From Actinomycetes bacterium (lineage in GTDB: Bacteria; Actinomycetota; Actinomycetes; Mycobacteriales; Mycobacteriaceae): 64,000 bases of DNA. The position numbers and the translations under genes were made by a program. Positions 24,180-32,125 of this stretch are shown here, one piece after another. The notes under the pieces are model-generated. The model worked only from the letters and a program-made list of their open reading frames with translations. It was not told the DNA's origin and made no database searches. Location of the stretch: positions 86,295-150,294 of the forward strand of contig JAEYUQ010000016.1 in NCBI GenBank assembly GCA_023432405.1, written 5' to 3'. How positions within the stretch are numbered: position 1 is the first letter of the stretch; each line of letters begins with the position of its first letter.

Positions 24180-24587
24180 GTGTCGCTTTCAGAACGCGAA
24201 CAACGAGCACTTCGTGAGATCGAGCAATCTCTGTTTGCTGATGATCCGCGCTTTGTTGCCTCTGTGGGAAGAAACGAGAATGTCTCGAACTTTATGGATA
24301 GTCGAGTGACTCTCCGTGGAATTGCGCTTGTGGTTGTAGGTTTGGTTCTTCTCATTGGCGGAGTTGCTTTAGCCCAGAGCAATCTGTGGTTTGTGGCGTT
24401 GTCTGTTGTAGGTTTCCTCCTTATGTTCGGCTCTGGAATTTGGATGCTTCGCGGCGGTGATTCTTCCGCTTACCGCACGTCCAGCGTTTCAGGGGGCACC
24501 AAGAAACCTGGCGGGGCTTCCTCAGATAGTTCTTCTTTCGGGCAGCGAATGGAGGATAATTTCCGTCAGCGTTTCCAGGGGCAGTGA
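24180..24587 (+). CDS. DUF3040 membrane protein
   Basis: GTG 24180 follows GAGGAGGAAC. The 135-residue protein begins MSLSEREQRALREIEQSLFADDPRFV, the hallmark of DUF3040 proteins. Two transmembrane helices follow at about 42-62 and 66-87, then a Ser/Gly-rich cytosolic tail ending FGQRMEDNFRQRF. The family is restricted to Actinobacteria and is found close to mraZ (Rv2169c in M. tuberculosis). Its function is unknown; proximity to the dcw cluster suggests a wall or division role. Confidence 0.88.
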   Translation: MSLSEREQRALREIEQSLFADDPRFVASVGRNENVSNFMDSRVTLRGIALVVVGLVLLIGGVALAQSNLWFVALSVVGFLLMFGSGIWMLRGGDSSAYRTSSVSGGTKKPGGASSDSSSFGQRMEDNFRQRFQGQ

Positions 24588-24649
24588 TTTTCTTTAATGG
24601 TGTTGCACAGAATGCATACGAAGGCGGTTGTATCGAGGAGTAAGGGCTT

Positions 24650-25339
24650 ATGGTGTGGTTTTTCAGTAGAACAGCCGAGATGGTTTCCCCCGAGGATGCG
24701 CTAAAAGGAAGAAATCACCTCGTTCTGGAGAACCCTCGTCCTCACGCGGTTCTAGGTACTCCCATAACAGGTCCGTGGGAGGACAATCAAGAAGTCATCT
24801 ACCTGGGAATCGGTTGTTTCTGGGGTGCTGAAAAGATTTTCTGGCAAACCCCAGGAGTGCTCAGTACGTCAGTAGGTTTTGCCGGTGGTGTCACTGCGAA
24901 CCCCACCTACCGTGAAGTATGCACTGGGCGTACGAACCATGCCGAGGTTGTGGAAGTGGTTTATGATCCCGGGCGTATCTCTTGTGAGGAGCTCGTGCGG
25001 CTGGCCTTTGAATCTCATGACCCCACCCAGGGATACCGACAGGGACATGATGTAGGTACTCAATATCGATCCGTTGTTTACACCTTAAACCACGCGCAGG
25101 CGCAGCTCGCCCAAGAGATTGCCGATTTTTATCAGCCACGGTTGAAGGAAGCCGGGCTAGGATCCATCACCACGGAGATCATGCCACTTACTGATACGCC
25201 AGCGGGAACCTACTTCCGCGCCGAAGATGAGCACCAACAGTATTTGTTCAAGAATCCTCACGGCTATTGTCCAGTTCACTCCACTGGAGTGCCCTGCACT
25301 CCAGATTCTCCAACCGCATCCTCTGGCAAGGTCTCCTAA
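24650..25339 (+). CDS. msrA: Peptide methionine sulfoxide reductase A
   Basis: The 229-residue enzyme carries the MsrA active-site motif GCFWGAEKIF with the catalytic Cys. It also has the conserved segments GFAGGVTANPTYREVCTGRTNHAEVVEVVYDP and GHDVGTQYRSVVY, and a C-terminal GYCP...GVPC tail with resolving cysteines. It reduces methionine-S-sulfoxide in damaged proteins. The N-terminal extension of about 45 residues is usual for the longer MsrA forms. The start ATG follows GAGGAG at 9 nt. Its placement between the DUF3040 gene and mraZ is not an arrangement I recall from C. glutamicum, so local insertion is possible. A strong terminator isolates it from mraZ. Confidence 0.94.
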   Translation: MVWFFSRTAEMVSPEDALKGRNHLVLENPRPHAVLGTPITGPWEDNQEVIYLGIGCFWGAEKIFWQTPGVLSTSVGFAGGVTANPTYREVCTGRTNHAEVVEVVYDPGRISCEELVRLAFESHDPTQGYRQGHDVGTQYRSVVYTLNHAQAQLAQEIADFYQPRLKEAGLGSITTEIMPLTDTPAGTYFRAEDEHQQYLFKNPHGYCPVHSTGVPCTPDSPTASSGKVS

Positions 25340-25387
25340 CGCCTACTAGCTGTTAACAATCCTCACTGCAGTATCTGTTGTAGTTCT

Positions 25388-25417
25388 ATCCCGCCTTGGT
25401 GCTGAGGCGGGATTTTT
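25388..25417 (+). terminator. Terminator after msrA
   Basis: ATCCCGCCT (25388-25396) and AGGCGGGAT (25405-25413) form a perfect 9-bp stem with an 8-nt loop and a following T-run (25413-25417). Confidence 0.95.
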
Positions 25418-25434
25418 CATGTGGTCAAAAATTC

Positions 25435-25449
25435 CCCCACTTTGCCCCA
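25435..25449 (-). promoter_or_regulatory. Distal MraZ-box pair (minus orientation)
   Basis: Read on the minus strand, TGGGG (25449-25445), five bases, TGGGG (25439-25435) has the 10-bp periodicity of MraZ operators. The flanking sequence GCAAAGTGGGG resembles the proximal cluster. It lies about 240 bp upstream of that cluster and faces the other way. Confidence 0.55.
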
Positions 25450-25540
25450 CTTAGTATTCTCGTGCGCTGTGTGCCTCTGAGTATCTGACGGTACATCTCC
25501 AGGGAATTCGCAAAAATGCCAGTTCAAGCGTGTTTTATGT

Positions 25541-25575
25541 TTATGTAAGTGACCAAAAGAAGAATAGTTACATAA
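25541..25575. repeat. Inverted repeat in the AT-rich part of the mraZ upstream region
   Basis: TTATGTAA (25541-25548) and TTACATAA (25568-25575) are exact reverse complements separated by 19 bases. The surrounding 100 bases are strikingly AT-rich. It could be an operator half-site pair or part of an AT-rich upstream element; no regulator is suggested by the sequence. Confidence 0.4.
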
Positions 25576-25690
25576 GTGTAATTTGAAGCATAGATGAAAT
25601 ATATGAGGCTTATGTGACACTCTGAAAGCATCCTGAAACTATCCTTTTACCTGCATAAATGCCATTTTTCTATGCTTGAGGTTCTAAAAG

Positions 25691-25715
25691 TGGGGAATAG
25701 TGGGGTAAGGTGGTG
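25691..25715 (+). promoter_or_regulatory. Proximal MraZ operator, three phased repeats
   Basis: TGGGG (25691), TGGGG (25701) and TGGTG (25711) repeat every 10 bp. MraZ autoregulates the dcw cluster by binding direct TGGG-N repeats separated by 5 bp. The array ends 112 bp before the mraZ start. Confidence 0.75.
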
Positions 25716-25827
25716 CGCAACGGAGTTCACATCTTCACCATCTCTCGGGATTTTTCACGCGAGAAGGTGGCCATGTGTTTCTTCGGGAAACAGGACTACT
25801 CGTTGATTCAGCAAGGGAAGGTGTGAG

Positions 25828-26262
25828 ATGTTCCTTGGCACCTACACCCCGAAACTGGATAGCAAGGGTAGGTTGACCCTTCCGGCTAAGTTCCGTGAGG
25901 AGCTTTCCGAGGGCTTGATGGTGACCAAAGGGCAAGATCACAGTCTTGCGGTGTATCCCAGGGAAGAGTTCGCGGCTCGTGCTCGCAAAGCAGCAGCGGT
26001 GTCACGGTCGAACCCTCAGGTTCGGGCGTTTGTCAGGAATTTAGCTGCCAGTGCCGATGAGCAAACTCTGGATGCCCAAGGCAGGATTACCCTCTCTGCC
26101 CCGCACCGCGAGTACGCCAAGCTTACGAAGGACTGCGTTGTTGTAGGGTCAGTCGATTTCCTGGAAATTTGGGATGCCGATGCCTGGACTGAGTACCAGG
26201 CAGAGACAGAAGCAGAGTTCTCTGCAGCCGATGTTGATGAGGTATTTAAGGAGCTCATCTAG
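25828..26262 (+). CDS. mraZ: Transcriptional regulator MraZ
   Basis: The 144-residue protein consists of two swapped-hairpin AbrB-like units, each with the DxKGR(L/I)xLPA-type motif: LDSKGRLTLPAKFRE near residue 10 and LDAQGRITLSAPHRE near residue 80. MraZ forms ring-shaped oligomers that bind TGGG repeats and repress the dcw promoter. The ATG follows AAGGGAAGG. It is the first gene of the division and wall cluster; the likely operator lies upstream at 25691-25715. Confidence 0.97.
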   Translation: MFLGTYTPKLDSKGRLTLPAKFREELSEGLMVTKGQDHSLAVYPREEFAARARKAAAVSRSNPQVRAFVRNLAASADEQTLDAQGRITLSAPHREYAKLTKDCVVVGSVDFLEIWDADAWTEYQAETEAEFSAADVDEVFKELI

Positions 26263-26283
26263 GTTTCTGAAACTCAGCAACGT

Positions 26284-26376
26284 GTGGTGTGGGTATGAAC
26301 TCTGTCCGAGGGTGTTGTTCTGATGTACTTCCCCGACGTCAGAGCGGATTCTCGGTCAGGGTTCTATGCACACCAC
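26284..26376 (+). ncRNA. mraW RNA motif (structured leader upstream of rsmH)
   Basis: The mraZ-rsmH gap folds into nested stems: GTGGTGTG/CACACCAC (26284-26291 with 26369-26376), GAACTCTG/CAGGGTTC (26297-26304 with 26357-26364), CCGAG/CTCGG (26306-26310 with 26351-26355) and an apical hairpin TCTGATGT/ACGTCAGA (26319-26326 with 26336-26343). The loop contains CTTCCCC (26328-26334). A conserved CUUCCCC terminal loop upstream of mraW (rsmH) in Actinobacteria is how the mraW motif is described, as I recall it. Its ligand, if any, is unknown. The position 43 nt before the rsmH start fits regulation of the wall operon. Confidence 0.82.
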
Positions 26377-26418
26377 CTTGCGGGCAGATCCACAAGTAGT
26401 GAAGTGAGGTGACAATCT

Positions 26419-27474
26419 ATGAGTGATACTGCGGTATTGCCTGATGCTGAACAGCTAGTTCAGGATCTTGCAAAGAATCATGGGCACGTTCCCGTGATGC
26501 GTGGTCGGGTCACCGAGCTTCTCGCACCGGCACTTCGTGCTGGCGGGCAGAAAGCGATTCTTGTAGATGGCACCCTCGGAGCTGGCGGTCATACGGAACA
26601 TCTTCTCCAGAGCTTCCCTCAGCTTCGAGTGATTGGTGTGGATCGTGATGCTGCCTCCCTGCAGGCAGCCAGTGAGCGTCTTGCCCCTTGTGGAGACCGC
26701 TTTACTGCGCTTCACTGCCGCTTCGACGGCGTCGTCAAGGAAATCGTGGACTCTACGCACCCTGTATGTCAGGAGGCGGTTTCCCTGGGGCTCAGTGGAG
26801 CTCTCTTTGACCTCGGGGTATCCTCCATGCAGCTTGATCAGCTAGAACGCGGTTTCGCGTATCGCGCTGACGCTCCTTTGGATATGCGAATGGATACCAC
26901 CCAGGAACTCACCGCAGCCCAGGTACTGAATACATATTCACACGGTCAACTGGCACATATTCTCAAAGTTTATGGAGATGAACGCTTCGCTGGGAAAATA
27001 GCGACCGCCATCGTCAAGGAGCGTGAGCGGGAACCCTTTGAAAACTCGGGGCGTTTGGTTGAACTCCTCTACGCTGTGATTCCCGCGGCAGCGCGTAGAA
27101 CCGGCGGGCATCCTGCCAAGCGAACCTTTCAGGCTTTGCGGATAGAGGTCAACGGTGAGCTTGAGGCCCTTGACCGAGTGATTCCCAGTATCACTGGGGC
27201 ATTAGCTCCAGGCGGGCGAGCTGTGTTTATGTCCTATCAGTCTTTGGAAGATCGTCTTGTGAAACAGCACTTTGCTGACTTGACGACGTCGCGGACGCCA
27301 AGCGGGCTGCCGATGGAGCTTCCCGGCTATGAACCACAGTTCAAGCTGGTGACAAAAGGTGCCGAAAAGGCGAGCGTGCAGGAGATTGAGAGCAACCCCA
27401 GAGCTGCCTCTGTCCGAGTTCGGGCGATAGAAAAATTGTCTTCGGCGCCGATAGTATTCGGGGAAGCTCAATGA
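26419..27474 (+). CDS. rsmH: 16S rRNA (cytosine(1402)-N4)-methyltransferase
   Basis: The 351-residue SAM-dependent enzyme has the motif VDGTLGAGGHTEHLL, a second SAM-binding DRDAASL segment, and the conserved LFDLGVSSMQLDQLERGFAYRADAPLDMRMD block. It methylates N4 of C1402 in the ribosomal P site. The ATG follows GTGAGGTGA. Its stop overlaps the ftsL start (ATGA). The mraW RNA motif lies directly upstream. Confidence 0.97.
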   Translation: MSDTAVLPDAEQLVQDLAKNHGHVPVMRGRVTELLAPALRAGGQKAILVDGTLGAGGHTEHLLQSFPQLRVIGVDRDAASLQAASERLAPCGDRFTALHCRFDGVVKEIVDSTHPVCQEAVSLGLSGALFDLGVSSMQLDQLERGFAYRADAPLDMRMDTTQELTAAQVLNTYSHGQLAHILKVYGDERFAGKIATAIVKEREREPFENSGRLVELLYAVIPAAARRTGGHPAKRTFQALRIEVNGELEALDRVIPSITGALAPGGRAVFMSYQSLEDRLVKQHFADLTTSRTPSGLPMELPGYEPQFKLVTKGAEKASVQEIESNPRAASVRVRAIEKLSSAPIVFGEAQ

Positions 27475-28400
27475 CCACGATTATCTCTAGGAGCAGTAAA
27501 CGGGCTCATCGTGAGTCAGGAGTCAGCCGGGATTTGTCTTTGACAGTCGATCCGAAGACCGTGGATAGTGCTGAGCTGGCGCTCGGTCACACATGGCGAG
27601 TTCGAGATCGCGCTGAGGAGAGCACTCGAAGCAGGCAAGCTTCCCTGGGAGTCAAAGGATCTGGACGGTATTCTCATGCTGGTGCGCTGAGCTCACCTGA
27701 TTGGACCGGGAGAAGTACGGCACTGCCCACCGTGACTCGTACGAAGGTCACCCCTAAGCCCAGTACAACCCAACGGTTAATCGGAAGCCGCCTAGGTTCT
27801 CAGCAGCAGGTCTCTGAACGGGGGAGACGTCTTAGTGTTCAGAAGAAGGGTGAGTTTTCCAAGTTCTCTTTCTTCGTGATAAGTCTCCTGAGCCTCTCGG
27901 TTGTGGTGGCAGTGATGCTCTCGGGGATGGTGACGCAAAAGACCTTTGACATCAAAGATCTTGCACAAAGAGAAGCAACCTTAACCAATGAAGTAGAAAC
28001 CTTGCACCGTGACGTGCAACAGTTGCAGTCCACGGCGGATATCGTGGAGCGGGCAGGAGATATGGGGTTGGTGGTTCCGGCTCAGCCCGGAGTGCTCTCT
28101 GTCAGTCCTGATGGCACAACACAGCAGCAGTTGGATGCCACTGCTGAGAGCCGTCCAGTGATAGATGTGAATGCTCTGAGGTCAGGGGCTGCTGTCACGC
28201 GGAATGCACCTGAAAAAACTCAGGGCCTCAAGCCTGCGGCGGCGTCGCCTAGTGCTCAATCTTCCATGGATCACAGGGACGGTGCCGAAGAGAGCACAGA
28301 GGGTAGGTCACGCGATAGTGATGCCACTGCGCAGATACGCGCTGAACGGGATACCTCGAGGAATAGAATGAACGCCGTTCCGTATCAGAACAACAATTAG
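27471..28400 (+). CDS. ftsL: FtsL-like division membrane protein
   Basis: The 309-residue bitopic protein has a long basic cytosolic N-terminus (about 1-125). One transmembrane helix follows (about 128-152, FFVISLLSLSVVVAVMLSGMV), then a short coiled coil (about 157-185, LAQREATLTNEVETLHRDVQQLQ) and a Ser/Thr/Ala-rich low-complexity C-terminus. Bitopic topology, coiled coil and the slot between rsmH and ftsI identify it as FtsL. It is longer than E. coli FtsL, as usual in Corynebacterium. It works with FtsB/FtsQ to activate FtsW-FtsI. Overlap with rsmH implies coupling. Confidence 0.82.
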   Translation: MTTIISRSSKRAHRESGVSRDLSLTVDPKTVDSAELALGHTWRVRDRAEESTRSRQASLGVKGSGRYSHAGALSSPDWTGRSTALPTVTRTKVTPKPSTTQRLIGSRLGSQQQVSERGRRLSVQKKGEFSKFSFFVISLLSLSVVVAVMLSGMVTQKTFDIKDLAQREATLTNEVETLHRDVQQLQSTADIVERAGDMGLVVPAQPGVLSVSPDGTTQQQLDATAESRPVIDVNALRSGAAVTRNAPEKTQGLKPAAASPSAQSSMDHRDGAEESTEGRSRDSDATAQIRAERDTSRNRMNAVPYQNNN

Positions 28401-28459
28401 TGTTCATGAGAGGGGCGCAGAAAGCCGCGGGTTGGCTGTAAGTAATCAAGGGAGAGCTC

Positions 28460-30493
28460 GTGAATTTTAGATCTGGACGGCTGCCAGCAGGGCGGGGAAG
28501 TCTGTCTACGAGTTCTCCACAAGCCCGCAGTGTTTACTCTGAGGACATCGCCCAATTTCATGGACAAAAGCAGTCTGGGCCTAACACGTGGAGGCAGCGA
28601 CCTTTCCCTCCGAATGACAATTCTCACTTGCAGAATCGTGTGAGTGTTGTCTTAGTGCTTGTCATTGTGATTGTGGCTCTCATTATGGGGCGTCTGTTCT
28701 TTGTGGAACTTGCCTGGGGCGATCGCTTTAGAGCCCAGGCACAGGCGCAGCGCTCAGTAAAACAGACAGTGGTGGCTCATCGTGGAGCCATTACGGATCG
28801 GTCAGGTAAAGAACTAGCTTTCACTATGCAGGCGAAGACCTTGACCGTCAGCCCCGTAGTGCTCAGGAAAGAATTGTTTGAGCAGAGCAAAAATGAGGTA
28901 GCCTCCCGGCACAACGTAGCTGTGAACGAGGTGGATAACCGCGAGGTTACTGAAGCGGTTGAGCAGAAGCTGCAGAAGATGGCGCGGGATATTCCCCAGA
29001 TGGTCAAAGACTCCAAGGCCACGGATCACAGTAGCTACAGCGAGCGCAGCATTCTGGACAAGCTTCATGCTGAATCGAATTACGAAGTACTGGTGCGCAA
29101 TGTAGATCCCACGTTAGCGCAGACTGTCGCTGAGACATTCCACGGCGTAGCGGCTGATCCTCAGCCTCTCAGGGTCTATCCCAATGGTGCGATAGGGGAG
29201 AATGTCCTAGGGCGTGTCAGCATGGATGGCATTGGACAATACGGCTTTGAAGAGTGGGGGGATGAGTGGCTTCACGGTGCTGACGGAATTCAAAGTCAAG
29301 AGATCTCCACTCATGGAGAGATGATTCCCGGCACGTATAAAGAGGAGCGGGTAAAACGTGATGGCTCTCAGGTGCAGCTCACTTTAGATGCCGATCTTCA
29401 GACCTATGTGCAACAGCAAGTTGAGCAATCCATGAAGAACTCACTGGCTAAGGGCATTAATGTTGTCGTTCTGGATGCCAAGTCTGGGGAAGTACTGGCT
29501 ATGGCTAATGACTCCACCAGTAATCCCAATGAGGATTATGCGGCAGAAGAGCAAGCAGGCAAGAGGAATGACAATCCCTCCATCAGTACACCTTTTGAGC
29601 CGGGTTCTGTGGCAAAGGTTATTACTGCTGCTGCAACTATTGAGGAGGGGCTCACTCGTCCAGATGAAGTTCTCCAGGTGCCAGGGTCTATTGAAATGGC
29701 GGGCGTGACAGTGTCCGATGCTTGGGAGCACGGAATCGTCCCTTATACAACAACTGGTATCTTCGGTAAGTCTTCCAATGTGGGAACGCTTATGCTTGCT
29801 CAGAGGTTGGGCGAAGAACGGTTCAACAGCTATCTGAAGAAGTTTGGGATCGGAGCTTCAACGGGGATAGAACTGCTCGGAGAATCTGAAGGTCTTGTCC
29901 CGGAGCTCAAGGATTGGTCTGGGGGTACCTTTGCCAACCTTCCTATTGGGCAGGGTATGTCTTGGACAGCACTCCAATTAGCGTCTGTGTATCAGACTAT
30001 GGCCAATGGGGGAGTGCGTATTCAACCACGGATTGTGAAGTCTGTTACTGATCCGGAGGGAGAAGAGATGTCAGTGTCAGCTCCCCCGGAAAAAACAAGG
30101 GTGGTCAGCGAACAAACGGCCCGAACTGTAGTCGATATGTTTCGCGCAACGACTCAAAGCGACCCCTCAGGGGTGCAAAGTGGTACCGCACCCACTGCTG
30201 GAATAACGGGGTATCAGACCTCTGGTAAAACTGGAACGGCCCAGAAAGTAGATCCAGAGACGGGAGCGTATTCACTATCCCGATACTGGATTACCTTTGC
30301 GGGGTTGGCTCCGGCGAATGATCCCCGGTTTGTTGTGGCCATCATGATGGATGAGCCTCAGAGGTCTTCAGATGGTACCGGAGGTCAATCTGCCGGTCCG
30401 CTCTTCAAGGAAATAGCGTCGTGGATTTTAAACAGAGATAACATTCCCCTATCTCCTCCGATGGAGGGGCAGCTTATTCTCCAAGCCCAGTAA
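28460..30493 (+). CDS. ftsI: Septal peptidoglycan transpeptidase (class B PBP, FtsI)
   Basis: The 677-residue protein has a cytosolic N-terminus, one transmembrane helix (about 57-80) and a PBP dimerisation domain starting VAHRGAITDRSGKELA. The transpeptidase domain carries the three active-site motifs SVAK (nucleophile Ser near residue 383), SSN (near 437) and KTG (near 590). It crosslinks septal peptidoglycan and pairs with FtsW. The GTG start follows GGGAGA. As expected, it sits between ftsL and murE. Confidence 0.95.
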   Translation: MNFRSGRLPAGRGSLSTSSPQARSVYSEDIAQFHGQKQSGPNTWRQRPFPPNDNSHLQNRVSVVLVLVIVIVALIMGRLFFVELAWGDRFRAQAQAQRSVKQTVVAHRGAITDRSGKELAFTMQAKTLTVSPVVLRKELFEQSKNEVASRHNVAVNEVDNREVTEAVEQKLQKMARDIPQMVKDSKATDHSSYSERSILDKLHAESNYEVLVRNVDPTLAQTVAETFHGVAADPQPLRVYPNGAIGENVLGRVSMDGIGQYGFEEWGDEWLHGADGIQSQEISTHGEMIPGTYKEERVKRDGSQVQLTLDADLQTYVQQQVEQSMKNSLAKGINVVVLDAKSGEVLAMANDSTSNPNEDYAAEEQAGKRNDNPSISTPFEPGSVAKVITAAATIEEGLTRPDEVLQVPGSIEMAGVTVSDAWEHGIVPYTTTGIFGKSSNVGTLMLAQRLGEERFNSYLKKFGIGASTGIELLGESEGLVPELKDWSGGTFANLPIGQGMSWTALQLASVYQTMANGGVRIQPRIVKSVTDPEGEEMSVSAPPEKTRVVSEQTARTVVDMFRATTQSDPSGVQSGTAPTAGITGYQTSGKTGTAQKVDPETGAYSLSRYWITFAGLAPANDPRFVVAIMMDEPQRSSDGTGGQSAGPLFKEIASWILNRDNIPLSPPMEGQLILQAQ

Positions 30494-30580
30494 TTCAGGT
30501 GTGAGCTCCCAGTTTTCACGGCGAGCTTGCATCACAGGAGAACCCTTCCAGAACACACCAACAGAAAGGATCTGAGGCAG

Positions 30581-32125
30581 ATGGCTGCTTTGCTCGGCGC
30601 TCTGGTTTCAGTGGCGAAGGCACGCACTCTGAATATGAGCGACGTCGCTCAGGATTCCACCCTTATCACATCGGTGAGTCTCAATTCCCGAGAGCTTGAA
30701 GACCAGAGCCTTTTTGCTGCACTTCCTGGTACACGGACTCATGGCGCTGTGTACGCGGCCTCTACCCCAGCTGTTGCGGTGCTGACAGATGAGGCAGGGG
30801 CAATCATCCTGCAGGAGAAGGGGGAATCTCGTCCCATCTTGGTAGTAGAGGATGTTCGGGCAATTCTCGGGAGGGTGTCTGCAGAGGTCTACAACCATCC
30901 GGGCAGAGAACTCACCATTATTGGGATTACAGGCACCTCTGGGAAAACCACTACCAGCTATTTGCTGGAATCTGGTCTGCTGGCTGCTGGGTACAAGGCT
31001 GGACTGATAGGTACAACGGGTACCCGTATCAATGGGCGCCCAGTGCCGAGCCATCTCACCACTCCGGAGGCTCCTGATCTTCAACGTCTTTTGTCAAGGA
31101 TGCGTGAGCAAAATGTGACCCATGTGGTCATGGAGATTTCCAGCCACGCTATAGCGCTAGGGCGTGTTACTGGAACGCCGCTGACAATTGCCGCTTTTAC
31201 AAACTTGTCTCAAGATCACTTGGATTTTCATAAAACAATGGAGGACTACTTTTCCACCAAAGCGCGACTTTTTAATCCAAGAAGTGAGTTAAAAGCGGAC
31301 AACACCGTGGTGTGTACTGATGATGACTGGGGTGTTCGCCTCCAAAGCATTGCACAAAACCCTGTGACTGTGGGCACTCACGGTCAGGCCGCTTCGTTCC
31401 GGGCACGAGACATTGCAGCCCACGAGCACGGCACTCAGAGTTTTACTGCCTGCCTGCCCTCAGGAGACGCACATCATGTTTCTCTACCTATTCCAGGAGA
31501 GTTCAATGTGGCCAACGCTATGATTGCTGTGGCCTGCGCTTCAGTGATAGCGGTGGATATACCCACATTCATCCAAGGTTTGCAGCGCGTGGGTGTGCCA
31601 GGACGGATGGAACGCATTGAGATGGGACAAGACTTTGTGGCTGTGGTGGATTACGCCCATAAGCCGGCCGCTGTCGCGGCAGTCTTGGACTCTCTCAAGG
31701 AACAGACTTCAGGGAGAGTGGCTGTGGTTGTGGGTGCTGGAGGAGACCGTGACCACGGAAAGCGTCCCAAGATGGGGGCTGAGGCCGCTCGTCGAGCAGA
31801 CATGGTTATTGTCACGGACGATAACCCTCGGAGTGAGGATCCCGCCCAGATTCGCCAGCAAGTCCTAGAAGGAGCCCGCAGCGTTCTGGCTCAGCAGCAA
31901 GAAGCGGGGGTCAGTCACCCCGTGGAGCTCAAAGAGATTGGTGATCGCGCGCAGGCAATACGTGCGGCAGTACGGTGGGCACAATCAGGAGACGCTCTTA
32001 TTATCGCAGGCAAAGGCCATGAAACAGGGCAGCTCATAGCTGGTGTGATGCACCACTTTGATGATCGGGAAGAATTGCGCACCGCCATTGCAGAATCTCT
32101 GAAGGAGCACGAGTCCGATGATTGA
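30581..32125 (+). CDS. murE: UDP-MurNAc-L-Ala-D-Glu:meso-diaminopimelate ligase
   Basis: ATG 30581 gives a 514-residue protein, the usual size; the frame could extend to TTG 30527, but that start has no ribosome site. Mur ligase motifs are present: GITGTSGKTTTSY (ATP binding), HLTTPEAPDLQ, and the C-terminal DDNPRSEDP. The DNPR tetrapeptide specifies meso-DAP rather than L-lysine as the added residue, in keeping with a DAP-type wall. The 3' end overlaps murF by 8 bp. Confidence 0.95.
   Translation: MAALLGALVSVAKARTLNMSDVAQDSTLITSVSLNSRELEDQSLFAALPGTRTHGAVYAASTPAVAVLTDEAGAIILQEKGESRPILVVEDVRAILGRVSAEVYNHPGRELTIIGITGTSGKTTTSYLLESGLLAAGYKAGLIGTTGTRINGRPVPSHLTTPEAPDLQRLLSRMREQNVTHVVMEISSHAIALGRVTGTPLTIAAFTNLSQDHLDFHKTMEDYFSTKARLFNPRSELKADNTVVCTDDDWGVRLQSIAQNPVTVGTHGQAASFRARDIAAHEHGTQSFTACLPSGDAHHVSLPIPGEFNVANAMIAVACASVIAVDIPTFIQGLQRVGVPGRMERIEMGQDFVAVVDYAHKPAAVAAVLDSLKEQTSGRVAVVVGAGGDRDHGKRPKMGAEAARRADMVIVTDDNPRSEDPAQIRQQVLEGARSVLAQQQEAGVSHPVELKEIGDRAQAIRAAVRWAQSGDALIIAGKGHETGQLIAGVMHHFDDREELRTAIAESLKEHESDD

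Larger units (their letters stand above)
25418..25827. other. mraZ promoter region
   Basis: About 400 bases without a supportable gene. It contains TGGGG pairs on the minus strand (25435-25449), an AT-rich centre with an inverted repeat (25541-25575) and three TGG-type repeats on the plus strand (25691-25715). A single promoter could not be fixed by eye. Confidence 0.6.

Noticed and set aside
29441..29731. 96-codon minus-strand frame inside ftsI
   Set aside because: Antisense shadow over the transpeptidase active-site region; no independent evidence.
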